Source: Paenibacillus faecalis
GTDB taxonomy: Bacteria; Bacillota; Bacilli; Paenibacillales; Paenibacillaceae
Length of the DNA: 64,000 nt
NCBI RefSeq assembly: GCF_900289175.1
Contig: NZ_LT985747.1
Location: 3,081,761-3,145,760 of the forward strand
Direction of reading: 5' to 3'
A program made the translations under genes and the position numbers. The notes beneath the pieces are model-generated. The model made no database searches, was not told where the DNA came from, and saw nothing but the letters and a program-made list of their open reading frames with translations. Positions 36,980-47,454 of this stretch are shown in pieces (the first letter of the stretch is position 1; each line of letters opens with the position of its first letter).

Positions 36980-39652
36980 TTAGTCATCTGACTCCAATCT
37001 TGTGCGTACATTGATTTCACCTCCGGGAGAAATTTTCATTTGAATTTCTCCGTGCAAATCTGTCCTGAATGCCAGTGAGTCATGTCTTCGAATCCGCTGT
37101 AGCACATCAGGATGGGGATGGCCGTATATATTGTTCACACCGGCAGAAATAACAGCTGATTTCGGGCTCCAAGCCCGAAGCCATTGTTCGGTGGTAGATG
37201 TTTTGCTTCCATGATGACCTACCTTTAGTACATCAAGCGGGCGGGTCATCGACCGCTCAGCAATATAATCGGAGTGCTCTTCCAGAATTCGTTGTTCCGA
37301 TTTCGCATCGGCATCCCCGGTAAACAGAAAGCGGGCATCATTCATCACAAGCTCAAACACGATCGACTCGTGATTTTGATCCTCGATGACAGGAAGGATA
37401 TCCTTCCCTTCCCCCTGCCCCTTTTCTTGTACATTCGAGTTCAGGAACACAAATTCAGTATGAGCATCCGGACGATATGTGTCTCCACTATCAGCCTGAT
37501 AAACGGGCACTCCTTGATCCATCGCAGTTCTTAGCAGCTTCTTAAATGTCTCAGAATCTGTCATCGTACCATTTAACAGGATAGCCTTTACCGGGATCTC
37601 TTCCAGAACAGCCTGCAGTCCCCCGGCATGGTCCTGATGATTATGGGATATAATCACCATGTCCAGTGAATGAATCCCCCTCTTCTTCAAGAGAGGCACG
37701 ATGATTTTTTCACCGACTTCAAACGGCCTGCTTCGCATTTTCCAAGCATCTTTCTCTTTCCTGAAACGGATCGTCCCGCCAGCATCAATTAATATATGTT
37801 TTCCTTCCGGTGTAGACACCAGAATCGAATCTCCTTGCCCCACGTCCAAAAACTGAACCCAGCCGGCCCCTTGCTCAGCCTGTCCAACATAACCGCTATA
37901 AAGCAGCAACAGAAACAAGCCCGCTGATGCAGATGCCGCAGCACGGCTGCCGAAACGCTCCAATACATCGGCTACATGGTACCATCCCATGGTTCTGAGC
38001 CGATCGGCCAATTTAGATGATATGGAATGAACAGAACCTCCCCGGTAATATCGACGATGAGCAACAGAATTTTCGAGAGCTTTATCTGTTAACGGAACGG
38101 TCTCGTCCACATCCCCGCTCGATAATTGCTCTGGCCGTTTTCCTCTACCTAATATATATATCGTTAAATATAGAACAATATAATAGCTGATGATCCAAAA
38201 CAAACTCGGAGAGGGCCAGATCGTAAGGAATACAAGTGATGTATTCAGCCATTCGACCACAGAAAAAGTAAATGTATTCAGCCACTCTGTCACTTCTGCA
38301 ATCCATTTCGCCCCCGTAAACCATACCCATCCTACAATCAAAGCAACCGTCCCCATCGGTAAAACAATCAGACTGATCAACGGAACCATCACCAGATTCG
38401 CTGCAAGTGACAATAAAGAGAACTGGTTAAAATAATAGATTGTCAATGGAAAAGATACCAGTTGGGCAGCAAGCGTTACGCCTACGGTCCCTGCCAACCA
38501 GCGGGGCATAAATGATAAAAAAGGCATCAGTTTAGGCACAAAAATCATCAGCCCGGCTGTAACGAGAAAAGACAGCTGAAAACTGACGTTAACCAAGAAA
38601 TACGGATTCCACAGCAGCATTATGAAAGCAGCGGCACATAAAATATGCATGCCGTCCTTCAGCAGTCCTCTTCGCGCAGCGTACAATCCAATCATTCCCA
38701 TAATACCAGCACGAACGATTGAAGGGCTAGCCCCTGTCAGCAGCACATACAACGGCAACAAAAACATAACCGCCGTAAGCGAAGCCTCCCTTGTCAGCCG
38801 AAGCAACGAGAAAACAAAGAGCAGCGAACCTACAAAGACAGCGACATGCATACCCGATATTGCCAGAATGTGAGTGAGCCCCAAACGTGAAAACTCGGCA
38901 AACGTATCCGGATTTAAATCTTCCTGGTCACCGATTATAAGCCCTTTCATATATCCCGAATGTACTCCGTCGAACAGTTGCTCAAGCCGATGTCCCATAT
39001 ATTTACGAACTTCATCATTCCAGCGAAGCACATGATTAATCTTCCATTTTTCCGGCGGTTCTGCAGTGATATTTTGTAAACCTTTCACTTTAAGCAGCCA
39101 GTGAATTTCTTTGGTTCGTAAATATTGGCGGTAATCAAAGCCATCAAAATTACGAGCTACACCCGGTTTTTCCAGCTCTCCTTGGATCAGGACAACATCC
39201 CCGCGCTTCCATTCTTCTGCCTCGAAAGATTCTGACTCCGTTAACAATTTGACCTGGACCTGAACCTTTTCTTGAATTCCGGTATGTGAGTTAACCGTTT
39301 GGACCGACATTTCAAAATCAGCACGATCGCCATCCACCTTTACGGGGGAAATAATGACTCCTTGGGCGGTTACAGGAATCGGATGATCATCACTTGTTGA
39401 TATCTTTAAAAGCGCCGGCAGACTGCTGACGTTGCGCCCATCGTTCCATTCCCAGTAACCTGATGAAACCAGCAACGATGCAATCATAAAGCCAATAAAC
39501 CAGGGACCTGTATGTCCAAGCAAAAAAGGAATGAGAAGCAAGATTACAGCACCTGTAATGATTAGCATCAGCTGCCATCCGGAATACATACAGGCCATCC
39601 CGCTGCCGAGAACCCAACAGAACGTAAAAAAGAGCAGCGGCCGTTGTGTCAT
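36980..39652 (-). CDS. comEC: DNA internalisation competence protein ComEC/Rec2
   Basis: Forms the transmembrane channel for single-stranded transforming DNA. The 890-residue protein has N-terminal membrane segments and the OB-like DUF4131 domain (about 25-190), the polytopic Competence domain (about 225-500) with THILAISGMHVAVF and SIVRAGIMG, and a C-terminal metallo-beta-lactamase domain with the metal motif ISHNHQDHAGG near 660 and VGHHGSKTST near 810. It lies downstream of comEB; comEC's C-terminal nuclease-like domain is intact. Confidence 0.95.
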   Translation of the reverse strand: MTQRPLLFFTFCWVLGSGMACMYSGWQLMLIITGAVILLLIPFLLGHTGPWFIGFMIASLLVSSGYWEWNDGRNVSSLPALLKISTSDDHPIPVTAQGVIISPVKVDGDRADFEMSVQTVNSHTGIQEKVQVQVKLLTESESFEAEEWKRGDVVLIQGELEKPGVARNFDGFDYRQYLRTKEIHWLLKVKGLQNITAEPPEKWKINHVLRWNDEVRKYMGHRLEQLFDGVHSGYMKGLIIGDQEDLNPDTFAEFSRLGLTHILAISGMHVAVFVGSLLFVFSLLRLTREASLTAVMFLLPLYVLLTGASPSIVRAGIMGMIGLYAARRGLLKDGMHILCAAAFIMLLWNPYFLVNVSFQLSFLVTAGLMIFVPKLMPFLSFMPRWLAGTVGVTLAAQLVSFPLTIYYFNQFSLLSLAANLVMVPLISLIVLPMGTVALIVGWVWFTGAKWIAEVTEWLNTFTFSVVEWLNTSLVFLTIWPSPSLFWIISYYIVLYLTIYILGRGKRPEQLSSGDVDETVPLTDKALENSVAHRRYYRGGSVHSISSKLADRLRTMGWYHVADVLERFGSRAAASASAGLFLLLLYSGYVGQAEQGAGWVQFLDVGQGDSILVSTPEGKHILIDAGGTIRFRKEKDAWKMRSRPFEVGEKIIVPLLKKRGIHSLDMVIISHNHQDHAGGLQAVLEEIPVKAILLNGTMTDSETFKKLLRTAMDQGVPVYQADSGDTYRPDAHTEFVFLNSNVQEKGQGEGKDILPVIEDQNHESIVFELVMNDARFLFTGDADAKSEQRILEEHSDYIAERSMTRPLDVLKVGHHGSKTSTTEQWLRAWSPKSAVISAGVNNIYGHPHPDVLQRIRRHDSLAFRTDLHGEIQMKISPGGEINVRTRLESDD

Positions 39653-39688
39653 TACACTTCCACTCCCTCTCTTAATTTTTTAAGCTGC

Positions 39689-39729
39689 AAAAAAAGAACC
39701 CCTGACTGTCCAGACAGCCAGAGGTTCTT
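39689..39729 (-). terminator. Terminator between comEB and comEC
   Basis: AGAACC-x-CTG-x-CTGTC arm (39695-39710) pairs with 39713-39728 with two mismatches; TTTTTTTGC follows on the minus strand. comEC must then be transcribed by read-through or from a promoter of its own. Confidence 0.8.
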
Positions 39730-39768
39730 CCTCATCAAACTACAATTATCCTCTTCTTGATGTAACAA

Positions 39769-40290
39769 TTAATTCATCACCGTCATCAGCGTTTCCTTAG
39801 GCGGATCATATCGTAACAATTGGCGAAATTTAATCCCCTTTTGTTCCATCATCCGTTTTACCTTCTCCGAATCCTTCGGATACGGTCTGTAAAATACCAC
39901 TTCTGAGATGCCGCTGTTTGCCAGCATGTTGGCACAGGTCCAGCACGGCTCATCCGTCACATAAACAGTACTGCCTTCACGGTCATTACGATCCGTGAAC
40001 AGCAGCAGATTTTGCTCGGCATGAATCGTTCGTATACAGCGCTGCTTCTTAACCATTTCTTCTGTGCCATCATCATGAACTTCAAGCTCATAATTTTCTG
40101 CAATCATACATCCTTCCTCAGAGCAATCCGGAACGCCCATTGGGGCTCCGTTATAAGCTGTTCCCAGCAGCTTCTTGCCTTGGACTAGAACAGCTCCGAC
40201 GCGACGGCGGGGGCACCGTGAACGAGTGGATACCATAAAAGCGATGTCCATAAAATAGGTATCCCAATCTTTACGTTGATCCGTACTCAT
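39769..40290 (-). CDS. comEB: ComE operon protein 2 / dCMP deaminase
   Basis: Zinc-dependent deoxycytidylate deaminase converting dCMP to dUMP. The 173 residues carry the zinc motifs HAEQNLL (HAE) and PCWTC (PCxxC) and an N-terminal NGAPMGVPDC segment. It lies between comEA and comEC as in Bacillus, where it is not itself needed for transformation. ATG 40290 is the start by alignment to family length. Confidence 0.95.
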   Translation of the reverse strand: MSTDQRKDWDTYFMDIAFMVSTRSRCPRRRVGAVLVQGKKLLGTAYNGAPMGVPDCSEEGCMIAENYELEVHDDGTEEMVKKQRCIRTIHAEQNLLLFTDRNDREGSTVYVTDEPCWTCANMLANSGISEVVFYRPYPKDSEKVKRMMEQKGIKFRQLLRYDPPKETLMTVMN

Positions 40291-40410
40291 CTGTGTAGCT
40301 CACCTGTTTCATAAAAGTATGGTAAATTTATTGTATCACAGGGGTGAAAACCTCACCACTTCCCTTCAAATGCTTGAAAACCTTGCTAAATAAATGAATT
40401 CATCACGGAT

Positions 40411-40986
40411 TTAAAGAGTTACGTAGGGCTTCATTTTCTCCAGCATTTTGGGTCCAATCCCTTTCACATCCATCAGCTCGGATACGCTGCGAAACGGCCC
40501 GTGCTTTGCCCGATAATCAATAATGGCCTGAGCCTTCTTCTCTCCGATCCCTGGCAAATCCATCAGTTCAGCCGCAACCGCCGTATTGATGTTGATTTTC
40601 CCCGCAGATTCATCAGCAGATGGCTGATCATCCGCTTTTTCGGAAGTTTGAATTTCTCCTGCGGCTGGCTTGGGTTGTTCCGCCACCTGCAAAGACGTAT
40701 CTTCAGATGCGGCAGAATCAGGAGCAGACGACTCTTTCACCTCGACTTGTCCTTTTGGAACGGAATCATCCTTTTCCTGTTGAATGGGTTCCTTCATAGA
40801 CTCAGACTTCAAAGGAACAGACTTAGCTGAATCTGTCTCCACCATGCTGATCGCTTCCTCAATTTCAGCATTAAGCGGCTTCCAACCCGGTATTCCCTTA
40901 TCAGCATTACCTCCAGCAAATAAAATCAATCCGCAGCCGAGCAACACCGCGATTACGCTCCAGCCTATCGGTATTCGTCTCACCAT
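40411..40986 (-). CDS. comEA: Competence DNA receptor ComEA
   Basis: Membrane-anchored double-stranded DNA receptor for transformation. A membrane segment lies at about residues 7-25 (WSVIAVLLGCGLILFA), then a flexible Glu/Ser/Lys-rich linker, and a C-terminal double helix-hairpin-helix (LMDLPGIGEKKAQAIIDYR ... LMDVKGIGPKMLEKMKPY). The start MVRRIPIGW at 40986 follows GGAG; ATG 40989 directly before it is an alternative. It is transcribed divergently from comER, as in Bacillus. Confidence 0.9.
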   Translation of the reverse strand: MVRRIPIGWSVIAVLLGCGLILFAGGNADKGIPGWKPLNAEIEEAISMVETDSAKSVPLKSESMKEPIQQEKDDSVPKGQVEVKESSAPDSAASEDTSLQVAEQPKPAAGEIQTSEKADDQPSADESAGKININTAVAAELMDLPGIGEKKAQAIIDYRAKHGPFRSVSELMDVKGIGPKMLEKMKPYVTL

Positions 40987-41150
40987 CATCACTCCGATCC
41001 CAAACGATTTTCTTTCGTTCAAATCATATAACAGCGCTGTTACTTTCTTAAACCTAGCTAAAACGGTCATCAATTGGCAGCAATGCTGCATACATTAACG
41101 ATATGAACACGGCATTCTTACGCCGTAAAGCGTGAAAGGAGGAACGTACA

Positions 41151-41996
41151 ATGATTAAGGTCGGTTTTATCGGTACGGGCAGCATGGGCAGTCTGTTGAT
41201 CGACTCTTTCATACGAGCAGGCGCTCTGCTGCCTGAACAAATCCGGATCAGTAACCGGACTCTGAAAAAAGCACTGGACCTGGCTGATCGTCACCCGGGC
41301 CTGGTCGTATGTAGAAACAATACGGAAGCCACGTCGCAAAGCGACCTGTTTTTTCTGTGCGTTAAGCCCGGTGAATTCAAAACGGTCATCGAGGAGATCC
41401 AAGATCAGCTCCACAGCTCTCAAATCGCTGTGTCTATCACAAGCCCTGTCCAGCTGTCTCATCTCGAATCTTCGCTCCCTTGCAAGGTGGCTAAAATCAT
41501 ACCGAGCATCACGAACCAGGCCGGAAGCGGTGCAACCTTATGTATCTATGGATCACGAATAAAAGAAGAAGACAGGCTGCTTTTAGAAAGCCTCCTGTCT
41601 TCGATTAGCAGGCCTACCCACGTTCTGGAATCACACACTCGGATTGCATCCGATTTTTCCAGTTGCGGGCCTGCTTTTTTGAGTTTTTTCTTGGAAAAAT
41701 GGATTGATGCCGCCGTCGAGATGACGGGAGCGGATCGCCTTACGCTCAATGCACTTGCCGGAGAAATGCTGCTCGGAACCGGCAAGCTGCTCGCAGAGGA
41801 AGGCTTCTCTCCTGAACAGCTTCAAGAGAGAGTCACTGTTCCCGGTGGCATTACCGCCCAGGCGCTGGATCTTCTTGGAAACAGGCTGGACGGCTTGTTT
41901 CACCAGCTGATCGCCACCACCCATGATAAATATGAGGAGGATCTAGCGAAACTGGACGCTGCCTTCGGAAAGGCGGTTAACCGGCCACGATATTGA
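41151..41996 (+). CDS. comER: Late competence protein ComER (pyrroline-5-carboxylate reductase-like)
   Basis: NAD(P)-binding protein of the ProC family. The 281 residues start [17 protein letters not shown] (Rossmann GxGxxG) and show [12 protein letters not shown] and [11 protein letters not shown] in the ProC positions, ending with the C-terminal dimerisation domain ([15 protein letters not shown]). Identification as ComER rather than a proline-synthesis ProC rests on its place divergent to comEA. SD AAAGGAGG precedes ATG 41151. The 3' end overlaps the convergent leuS by 20 bp. Confidence 0.88.
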   Translation: MIKVGFIGTGSMGSLLIDSFIRAGALLPEQIRISNRTLKKALDLADRHPGLVVCRNNTEATSQSDLFFLCVKPGEFKTVIEEIQDQLHSSQIAVSITSPVQLSHLESSLPCKVAKIIPSITNQAGSGATLCIYGSRIKEEDRLLLESLLSSISRPTHVLESHTRIASDFSSCGPAFLSFFLEKWIDAAVEMTGADRLTLNALAGEMLLGTGKLLAEEGFSPEQLQERVTVPGGITAQALDLLGNRLDGLFHQLIATTHDKYEEDLAKLDAAFGKAVNRPRY

Positions 41997-44418
41997 CCAG
42001 CTTACCCGGCACTGCAATCACTTTGCGGATACTCTTTCCTTCCAACGCCTGCTTGACATTTGGAAGGGAGAGGCTATATTCTTTCATCGCTTCCTGATCC
42101 ATATCTTTAGCAATATGGGTTCGGCCTACGATTTTTCCATTAACTTGGATAACAATTTCAACTTCAGCTTCCACGGTCCATGCTTCATTAAATTCAGGCC
42201 ATGGCATATAAGTTATGCTGTCGCTGTGACCCAGACGGCTCCACAGTTCTTCAGCCAAATGAGGTGCGAACGGAGACAGCATCTGCACGAAATTCTCCAT
42301 CGCTTTACGCGGCAGTTCATTCACTTTATATGCCTCGTTAATGAAAATCATCATCTGGCTGATCGCCGTATTGAAGTGCAGATTCTCTATATCATCCGTC
42401 ACTTTCTTGATCGTCTTATGCCAAGTCCGCTTGAACTCGTCAGATCCGTCGCCGTCTACAATCTTTGCATTCAGCTCACCATTGTCGCTAACAAACAGAC
42501 GCCAAATCCGAGACAAGAAGCGATGCATACCTTCTACACCATTCGTATTCCATGGTTTAGTTGCTTCAAGCGGACCCATAAACATCTCATAGACACGCAA
42601 TGTATCTGCGCCGTATTCATTAACGATATCATCCGGATTGATGACATTTCCGCGAGACTTGCTCATTTTCTCATTATTGTTACCCAGAATCATCCCTTGG
42701 TTCACAAGCTTCTGGAACGGTTCTTTCGTATCCACGACCCCAAGGTCATACAATACTTTATGCCAGAACCGGGCATACAACAGGTGAAGAACGGCATGTT
42801 CAACCCCGCCGATATACAGGTCAACCGGCAACCATTGCTTTTGCTTCTCTTTGGAGCACAGCTCTTTATCGTTATGAGGATCGATATAACGCAAATAGTA
42901 CCAGCAGCTTCCGGCCCATTGCGGCATCGTATTGGTCTCACGGCGGGCCTTCATGCCCGTCTCAGGATCAATCGTCTCAACCCATTCGGTCACATTCGCC
43001 AGCGGAGATTCTCCCGTTCCTGACGGCTTAATATGATCCACATCCGGCAAGAGCAGCGGAAGCTGATCTTCCGGTACGGTTTTCATCGTGCCATCCTCCA
43101 GGTGGAGAATCGGGATCGGTTCACCCCAATAGCGCTGACGGCTGAACAACCAATCCCGCAAACGATAGGTTACCTTTTTCTCCCCTTTTCCGTTTTTCTC
43201 CAGCCATTCGATCATGGCCTGAATCGCCTCTTCATTATCCAATCCGTTCAGGAAATCAGAGTTGACATGTTCTCCGTCACCGGTATAAGCCTCTTTCTCC
43301 AAATCTCCACCCTTCACGACTTCGATAATGTCCAAACCAAACTGCTTCGCAAATTCCCAGTCCCGGTTATCATGGCCCGGAACAGCCATAATAGCGCCTG
43401 TACCGTAGCCTGCCAGCACATAATCCGCAATCCAGATCGGGATTTGAGCGCCGTTAGCTGGATTAATGGCATAAGCACCAGTAAACACTCCGGTTTTATC
43501 CTTCGCCAGGTCGGTACGCTCCAGATCGCTCTTGCGTGCTGCCTGTTCCTGATATGCTTTCACAGCATCCTTTTGCCCTGTTGTCGTAATTTGCTCTACC
43601 AGTTCATGCTCCGGTGCCAACACGCAGTAACTTGAGCCGAACAATGTATCCGGCCGAGTTGTAAATACGATCAGCTGCTTGTCATGACCGGCGATATCAA
43701 AGCGAACCTCGGCACCCGTTGATTTACCGATCCAGTTGCGCTGCATATCCTTAATGCTTTCGCTCCAATCCAGCTCCTCCAGATCTTCCAGCAATCTCTC
43801 CGCATAATCTGTAATCTTCAAAATCCACTGACGCATCGGTCTGCGAATAACAGGATGGTTACCGCGCTCGGACCTGCCATCAATTACTTCTTCATTGGCA
43901 AGAACTGTACCCAGCGCCGGACACCAGTTTACCGGGACTTCATCAACATAAGCTAAACCTTTTTTGTACAACTGGATAAAAATCCATTGTGTCCACTTAT
44001 AATATTCCGGGTCTGTTGTGCTAATCTCGCGATCCCAGTCATATGAGAAACCGAGAGACTTGATCTGCCGACGGAAATTATCGATATTTTTCAACGTGAA
44101 ATCACGCGGATGCTTGCCGGTATCCATCGCATACTGTTCGGCAGGAAGACCAAATGCGTCCCATCCCATAGGGTGCAGTACATTGTATCCACGCATCCGT
44201 TTGAATCGGGAAATAATGTCTGTTGCCGTATAGCCTTCCGGATGGCCTACGTGCAGACCCGCACCAGATGGGTACGGGAACATATCAAGCGCATAAAATT
44301 TCGGCTTCGACGAAACATCATCCGTTTTAAACGTCTTATGTTCATCCCAATATTTCTGCCATTTCGGCTCGATCGCTTGCGGTTGATAGCCATGGCCTGT
44401 TTGTTGATTTTCACTCAT
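41977..44418 (-). CDS. leuS: Leucyl-tRNA synthetase
   Basis: Class I aminoacyl-tRNA synthetase. The start is ATG 44418 ([13 protein letters not shown]), SD AAGGAG 10 nt upstream. HIGH-type motif [17 protein letters not shown] lies near residue 45, the editing domain ([27 protein letters not shown]) in the middle, and KMSKS in [11 protein letters not shown] near 575. It ends with a bacterial LeuRS C-terminal domain. Expression is predicted to be controlled by a leucine T-box in its 380-nt leader. Confidence 0.98.
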   Translation of the reverse strand: MSENQQTGHGYQPQAIEPKWQKYWDEHKTFKTDDVSSKPKFYALDMFPYPSGAGLHVGHPEGYTATDIISRFKRMRGYNVLHPMGWDAFGLPAEQYAMDTGKHPRDFTLKNIDNFRRQIKSLGFSYDWDREISTTDPEYYKWTQWIFIQLYKKGLAYVDEVPVNWCPALGTVLANEEVIDGRSERGNHPVIRRPMRQWILKITDYAERLLEDLEELDWSESIKDMQRNWIGKSTGAEVRFDIAGHDKQLIVFTTRPDTLFGSSYCVLAPEHELVEQITTTGQKDAVKAYQEQAARKSDLERTDLAKDKTGVFTGAYAINPANGAQIPIWIADYVLAGYGTGAIMAVPGHDNRDWEFAKQFGLDIIEVVKGGDLEKEAYTGDGEHVNSDFLNGLDNEEAIQAMIEWLEKNGKGEKKVTYRLRDWLFSRQRYWGEPIPILHLEDGTMKTVPEDQLPLLLPDVDHIKPSGTGESPLANVTEWVETIDPETGMKARRETNTMPQWAGSCWYYLRYIDPHNDKELCSKEKQKQWLPVDLYIGGVEHAVLHLLYARFWHKVLYDLGVVDTKEPFQKLVNQGMILGNNNEKMSKSRGNVINPDDIVNEYGADTLRVYEMFMGPLEATKPWNTNGVEGMHRFLSRIWRLFVSDNGELNAKIVDGDGSDEFKRTWHKTIKKVTDDIENLHFNTAISQMMIFINEAYKVNELPRKAMENFVQMLSPFAPHLAEELWSRLGHSDSITYMPWPEFNEAWTVEAEVEIVIQVNGKIVGRTHIAKDMDQEAMKEYSLSLPNVKQALEGKSIRKVIAVPGKLVNIVAG

Positions 44419-44472
44419 GCTATTCCAGCTCCTTAACATAGACTCACATGCATCTTAATTTTCAAAATAAAA

Positions 44473-44513
44473 AAACCTCTCATCCATAGCTTAACGCTAG
44501 GGACGAGAGGTTT
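44473..44513 (-). terminator. T-box terminator of leuS
   Basis: AAACCTCTC (44473-44481) pairs with GAGAGGTTT (44505-44513); TTTTTTTATTTTG follows on the minus strand. It is the conditional terminator of the leucine T-box, mutually exclusive with the antiterminator that uses the conserved T-box at 44518-44533. Confidence 0.9.
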
Positions 44514-44760
44514 GATTCCCGTGGTACCACCCTAGTTAGCGAAGACATGCTTTGCCTTCAGCTCACTTTGCACCTCTATCGCAGGTGAGACGACGATGAT
44601 TCATCGGCTTGACATTCGTTGCTTACTGTATAAGCTATCAGAACCGGGTTAACATCGTTACTCCGAGGCGAGTTCATTTCCTTCGTCAACCGACTTGCAC
44701 CAACCGCCGGCTCTCTATATGATCGATTGAAAACTACTGCTCCTCATCATCGATTGATTA
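44514..44760 (-). ncRNA. Leucine T-box riboswitch leader of leuS
   Basis: The leader carries the T-box AGGGTGGTACCACGGG (44533-44518) that base-pairs with the tRNA acceptor end. Stem I contains the specifier region GAACTCGCC with CUC (44672-44670), a leucine codon, and a distal GGTGCAAG loop. High uncharged leucyl-tRNA would stabilise antitermination. The leader runs from about 44.76 kb to the terminator. It fills the gene-free interval between leuS and yqeM. Confidence 0.92.
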
Positions 44761-44778
44761 TTCGATTTTAATGACGAT

Positions 44779-44807
44779 ATTATATCGAACATCGGCTGCT
44801 AAGTCAA
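44779..44807 (-). promoter_or_regulatory. SigA promoter of the leuS T-box transcript
   Basis: -35 TTGACT (44807-44802), 17-bp spacer, -10 TATAAT (44784-44779). It is one of the best consensus matches in the window and lies just past the yqeM stop. Confidence 0.85.
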
Positions 44808-44817
44808 TGCAGATCAT

Positions 44818-45588
44818 TTACTTCACAGCGACATAAAAAAGACGCTGCGCATCTTCTCCAGCCTCTTCCCACTTAAAATCAGCATAACAGTTCACATCGC
44901 GAAATCCGACTTTGGTCAGTTCTACCTTCATCCATTCCGGATCATATCCTCGCTGTGTATGCGTTTCTTCGAAACGGCGGTACACAGATCGATCGTTCTC
45001 ATCACGTACAAAAACAGAAAGATGATGTTCAATCTCACAGCGGGGCTCTTCCAGAAAACAGGTCCAAATATATGAAACCTTAGGATCATCCAGGACAAAT
45101 GGCTGCTCTTCGCCGTAGCGAATCAGGGTGTTGGGATGGTGGACATCAAACAAAAACGTACCTCCATCCTTTAGACCTTTATATGTTCGGGAAAACGCAG
45201 CCCGAATATCATCCTCTTCAAGCAAGTAATTCAGGCAATCACAAAATGAAATAACGGAATCTACCTGCTCTGGCAGCTCCCATGCCCGCATGTCCTGCTG
45301 TACCCAGCGAACACTTCCTTCACGGAACATACGATTTCCTTGAGGGGTATCCTCCAGTTTGCGGCGTGCAATGGACAGCATATCAGCTGATAAATCAATT
45401 CCCGTTACTTCAAATCCCGAATTTACGAGCGGGATCGTAATGCTGCCTGTACCGCAGCCGAGCTCTGCTACACTTTTGGGCATACCGTGTTTTTCCCACG
45501 CTGTTCGGGCAAACCGGAGCCAATCCGGATAAGGCATGTCCTCCATTAGTTGATCGTATACATACGCAAATCTGCGATAAGACAACAT
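44818..45588 (-). CDS. yqeM: Class I SAM-dependent methyltransferase YqeM
   Basis: A 256-residue putative methyltransferase with motif I VAELGCGTGSITIPL near residue 40, motif II GIDLSADMLSIARRKL, and a Class I fold C-terminus. The target is unknown. It ends the conserved yqeG-to-yqeM cluster; in Bacillus it is the last gene before comER. Its 3' end abuts the leuS promoter -35. Confidence 0.88.
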   Translation of the reverse strand: MLSYRRFAYVYDQLMEDMPYPDWLRFARTAWEKHGMPKSVAELGCGTGSITIPLVNSGFEVTGIDLSADMLSIARRKLEDTPQGNRMFREGSVRWVQQDMRAWELPEQVDSVISFCDCLNYLLEEDDIRAAFSRTYKGLKDGGTFLFDVHHPNTLIRYGEEQPFVLDDPKVSYIWTCFLEEPRCEIEHHLSVFVRDENDRSVYRRFEETHTQRGYDPEWMKVELTKVGFRDVNCYADFKWEEAGEDAQRLFYVAVK

Positions 45589-45641
45589 GATGACACCACT
45601 TTCTTGAGGCTTCCTTAATAACTTGCCCTCTTCAATAAGAT

Positions 45642-46535
45642 TTACGAATTTTCCTCATTATCCTGGACTAGATAGGTCCAGCTGTCTTTCTGAGTAACGA
45701 GTCCATCCTTCATCAGTTTTCCAAGTGCCCGTTTAAAGGCTGATTTACTAATACCGAAGCGCTTTTTGATAATGTCCGGCGGGGTAGCATCAGAATATGG
45801 CATAGCCCCTCCGGGACGTTCCTTCAGAAACGCAAGCAGCCGATCGGCATCTTCTGTCCGGCCCACTTCCTTGCGTGGAACCATAGACAAGTTGACTCGG
45901 CCATCATCGCGCACATGGCTAACACGAACGCGCACTTCTTCCCCAAGACGCAAAAGTCGTGTCCGCTCGGAAGAATGAATCATACCAATCGCTCCAAAGC
46001 CAAGCACACCGCCATCTACAATAACGAAGGTCCCCATCTGTAAAGGCTTGTACACAAGAGCTGTAAACCATTGATTGGCCCAGGCATCAGGAGCATGAAA
46101 TGCCAGAGCGGAAAGTTCCTGTTCTCCGGCCAACTTGGCACGAAGCCGTCCCTGCTTGTCATGTTCCATCATAACGAATACATGATCTCCTACTTGAGGA
46201 TGAAGCTCCCGCATCTCCGGTAATTCACGGATCGGAAGCAGCAACTGCCGACCCAATCCCATCTCCAAAAAACAACCTAAACGAGGATGAACGTCGGCCA
46301 CCATCAGCTTGGCAGTTTCACCAAGCGTAAGGTATGGTTTTTTCATCGTAGCGGCAAGCCGATCCTCCGTATCAAAAAAAATAAATACTTCCACGATATC
46401 TCCAGGCTCAACCTTCTTGGTAAGCTCTGTATAGTGGAGAAGCACATCCTGATCACCGCCGTTTAAAAAATAACCGTAAGGCGATACTTCACGAGCTACT
46501 TCCAGCTGTACAATCGTACCTGCGATCAGGCTCAT
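45642..46535 (-). CDS. cvfB: S1 domain RNA-binding protein CvfB
   Basis: CvfB/YitL family RNA-binding protein. The 297 residues hold three S1-like domains (about 1-60, 65-130 and 140-215; the middle has GLGRQLLLPIRELPE, the third ALVYKPLQMGTFVIVDG) and a C-terminal winged helix (IKKRFGISKSAFKRALGKL). It starts with a 4-bp overlap on rsfS. In Staphylococcus aureus this family influences virulence-factor expression; here no such role is implied. Not part of the Bacillus yqe cluster, so an addition. Confidence 0.9.
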   Translation of the reverse strand: MSLIAGTIVQLEVAREVSPYGYFLNGGDQDVLLHYTELTKKVEPGDIVEVFIFFDTEDRLAATMKKPYLTLGETAKLMVADVHPRLGCFLEMGLGRQLLLPIRELPEMRELHPQVGDHVFVMMEHDKQGRLRAKLAGEQELSALAFHAPDAWANQWFTALVYKPLQMGTFVIVDGGVLGFGAIGMIHSSERTRLLRLGEEVRVRVSHVRDDGRVNLSMVPRKEVGRTEDADRLLAFLKERPGGAMPYSDATPPDIIKKRFGISKSAFKRALGKLMKDGLVTQKDSWTYLVQDNEENS

Positions 46536-46879
46536 ACGTTCTCCACCACTTTAGCGTCCGACCAAAGACGCTCAATATTATAATATTCACGCTCATCACG
46601 ATGGAATATATGAACGATGACATCGCCAAGGTCCATCAGAACCCAGCGAGCCGCATCGAGCCCTTCGATACCGCGAAGCGTTATGCCTACCTCTTGAGCA
46701 CGTTTGCGAACTTCGGTAGCGATCGCTTGAACCTGAGTATCAGAATTCCCGTGACAAATAACAAAATAATCGGCTACGAGAGAGATTCCTTTTAAATCAA
46801 GAGCTACAATATCCATCGCTTTTTTATCCTCAGCAGCCGCTATAACCGCATTTAACAATTCATTCGGATCTAACGTCAT
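46532..46879 (-). CDS. rsfS: Ribosomal silencing factor RsfS
   Basis: Binds ribosomal protein L14 and blocks subunit joining in starvation. The 115 residues include DIVALDLKGISLVADYFVICHGNSDTQV and WVLMDLGDVIVHIFH, diagnostic of RsfS (YbeB/YqeL). It overlaps the yqeK stop and the cvfB start by 4 bp each. Confidence 0.95.
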   Translation of the reverse strand: MTLDPNELLNAVIAAAEDKKAMDIVALDLKGISLVADYFVICHGNSDTQVQAIATEVRKRAQEVGITLRGIEGLDAARWVLMDLGDVIVHIFHRDEREYYNIERLWSDAKVVENV

Positions 46880-47454
46880 GAATTCGCCTCCAATTGCTTT
46901 ATTAAATCATTTCGAGCCAGTACGGTCAGTGGGTAAATCACTTGCTTACGAGATAACAGGAAGCTTATCGTCGAGTCAAGCCCGGCTGCAAGCGCCTCTT
47001 CAAGGCTATGTTTGGCCAGTTCACGAATATTATTCACACCCGGGAAATCCCTTCCCGGCTCCATGTAATCGGCCAGACAGACGATTTTCTCCAAAAGAGT
47101 CATTTGAACGCGCCCAGAGGTATGATATCGGATTGCGTTCAGCACCTCCTGATCGGTGATGCCGTAATCTTTTTCTGCAACAAAGGCACCGACTTCAGCA
47201 TGCCACAGTTGCTTATCATGCTCTAGCAGTTCATCGTTCAGTCCGTTTTCCACCAACACCTCTTTTAATTTTACCACAGGCCAATACTTAGCAACATCGT
47301 GCAGTATAGCCGCCAAATCCGCTTTCTCCGAATCGGCCCCATACTGATGAGCTAGTTGAACCGCCGTTTCCATAACGCCCTGCGTATGCAACCAACGCTT
47401 TTCAGGCATCTGGGATGATACGGCTTCAATCAGCTGTTCCCGGCTGTATCGCAT
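46876..47454 (-). CDS. yqeK: HD-domain bis(5'-nucleosyl)-tetraphosphatase YqeK
   Basis: Predicted symmetric Ap4A hydrolase. The 192 residues contain the HD signature HDVAKYW preceded by RWLHTQGVMETA and followed by WHAEVGAF and AIRYHTSG. Start is ATG 47454 (MRYSREQLIEAV), SD AAGGAG 8 nt upstream; an extension to 47487 is unlikely. It overlaps nadD by 29 bp. Confidence 0.92.
   Translation of the reverse strand: MRYSREQLIEAVSSQMPEKRWLHTQGVMETAVQLAHQYGADSEKADLAAILHDVAKYWPVVKLKEVLVENGLNDELLEHDKQLWHAEVGAFVAEKDYGITDQEVLNAIRYHTSGRVQMTLLEKIVCLADYMEPGRDFPGVNNIRELAKHSLEEALAAGLDSTISFLLSRKQVIYPLTVLARNDLIKQLEANS

Noticed and set aside
40987..41150. Search for ComK boxes in the divergent comEA-comER gap
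   Set aside because: No convincing pair of AAAA-N5-TTTT motifs was found by eye.
42115..43023. Long open frame (302 codons) on the plus strand inside leuS
   Set aside because: Antisense to a complete, well-conserved leuS; the protein has no recognisable domains and no Shine-Dalgarno supports it.
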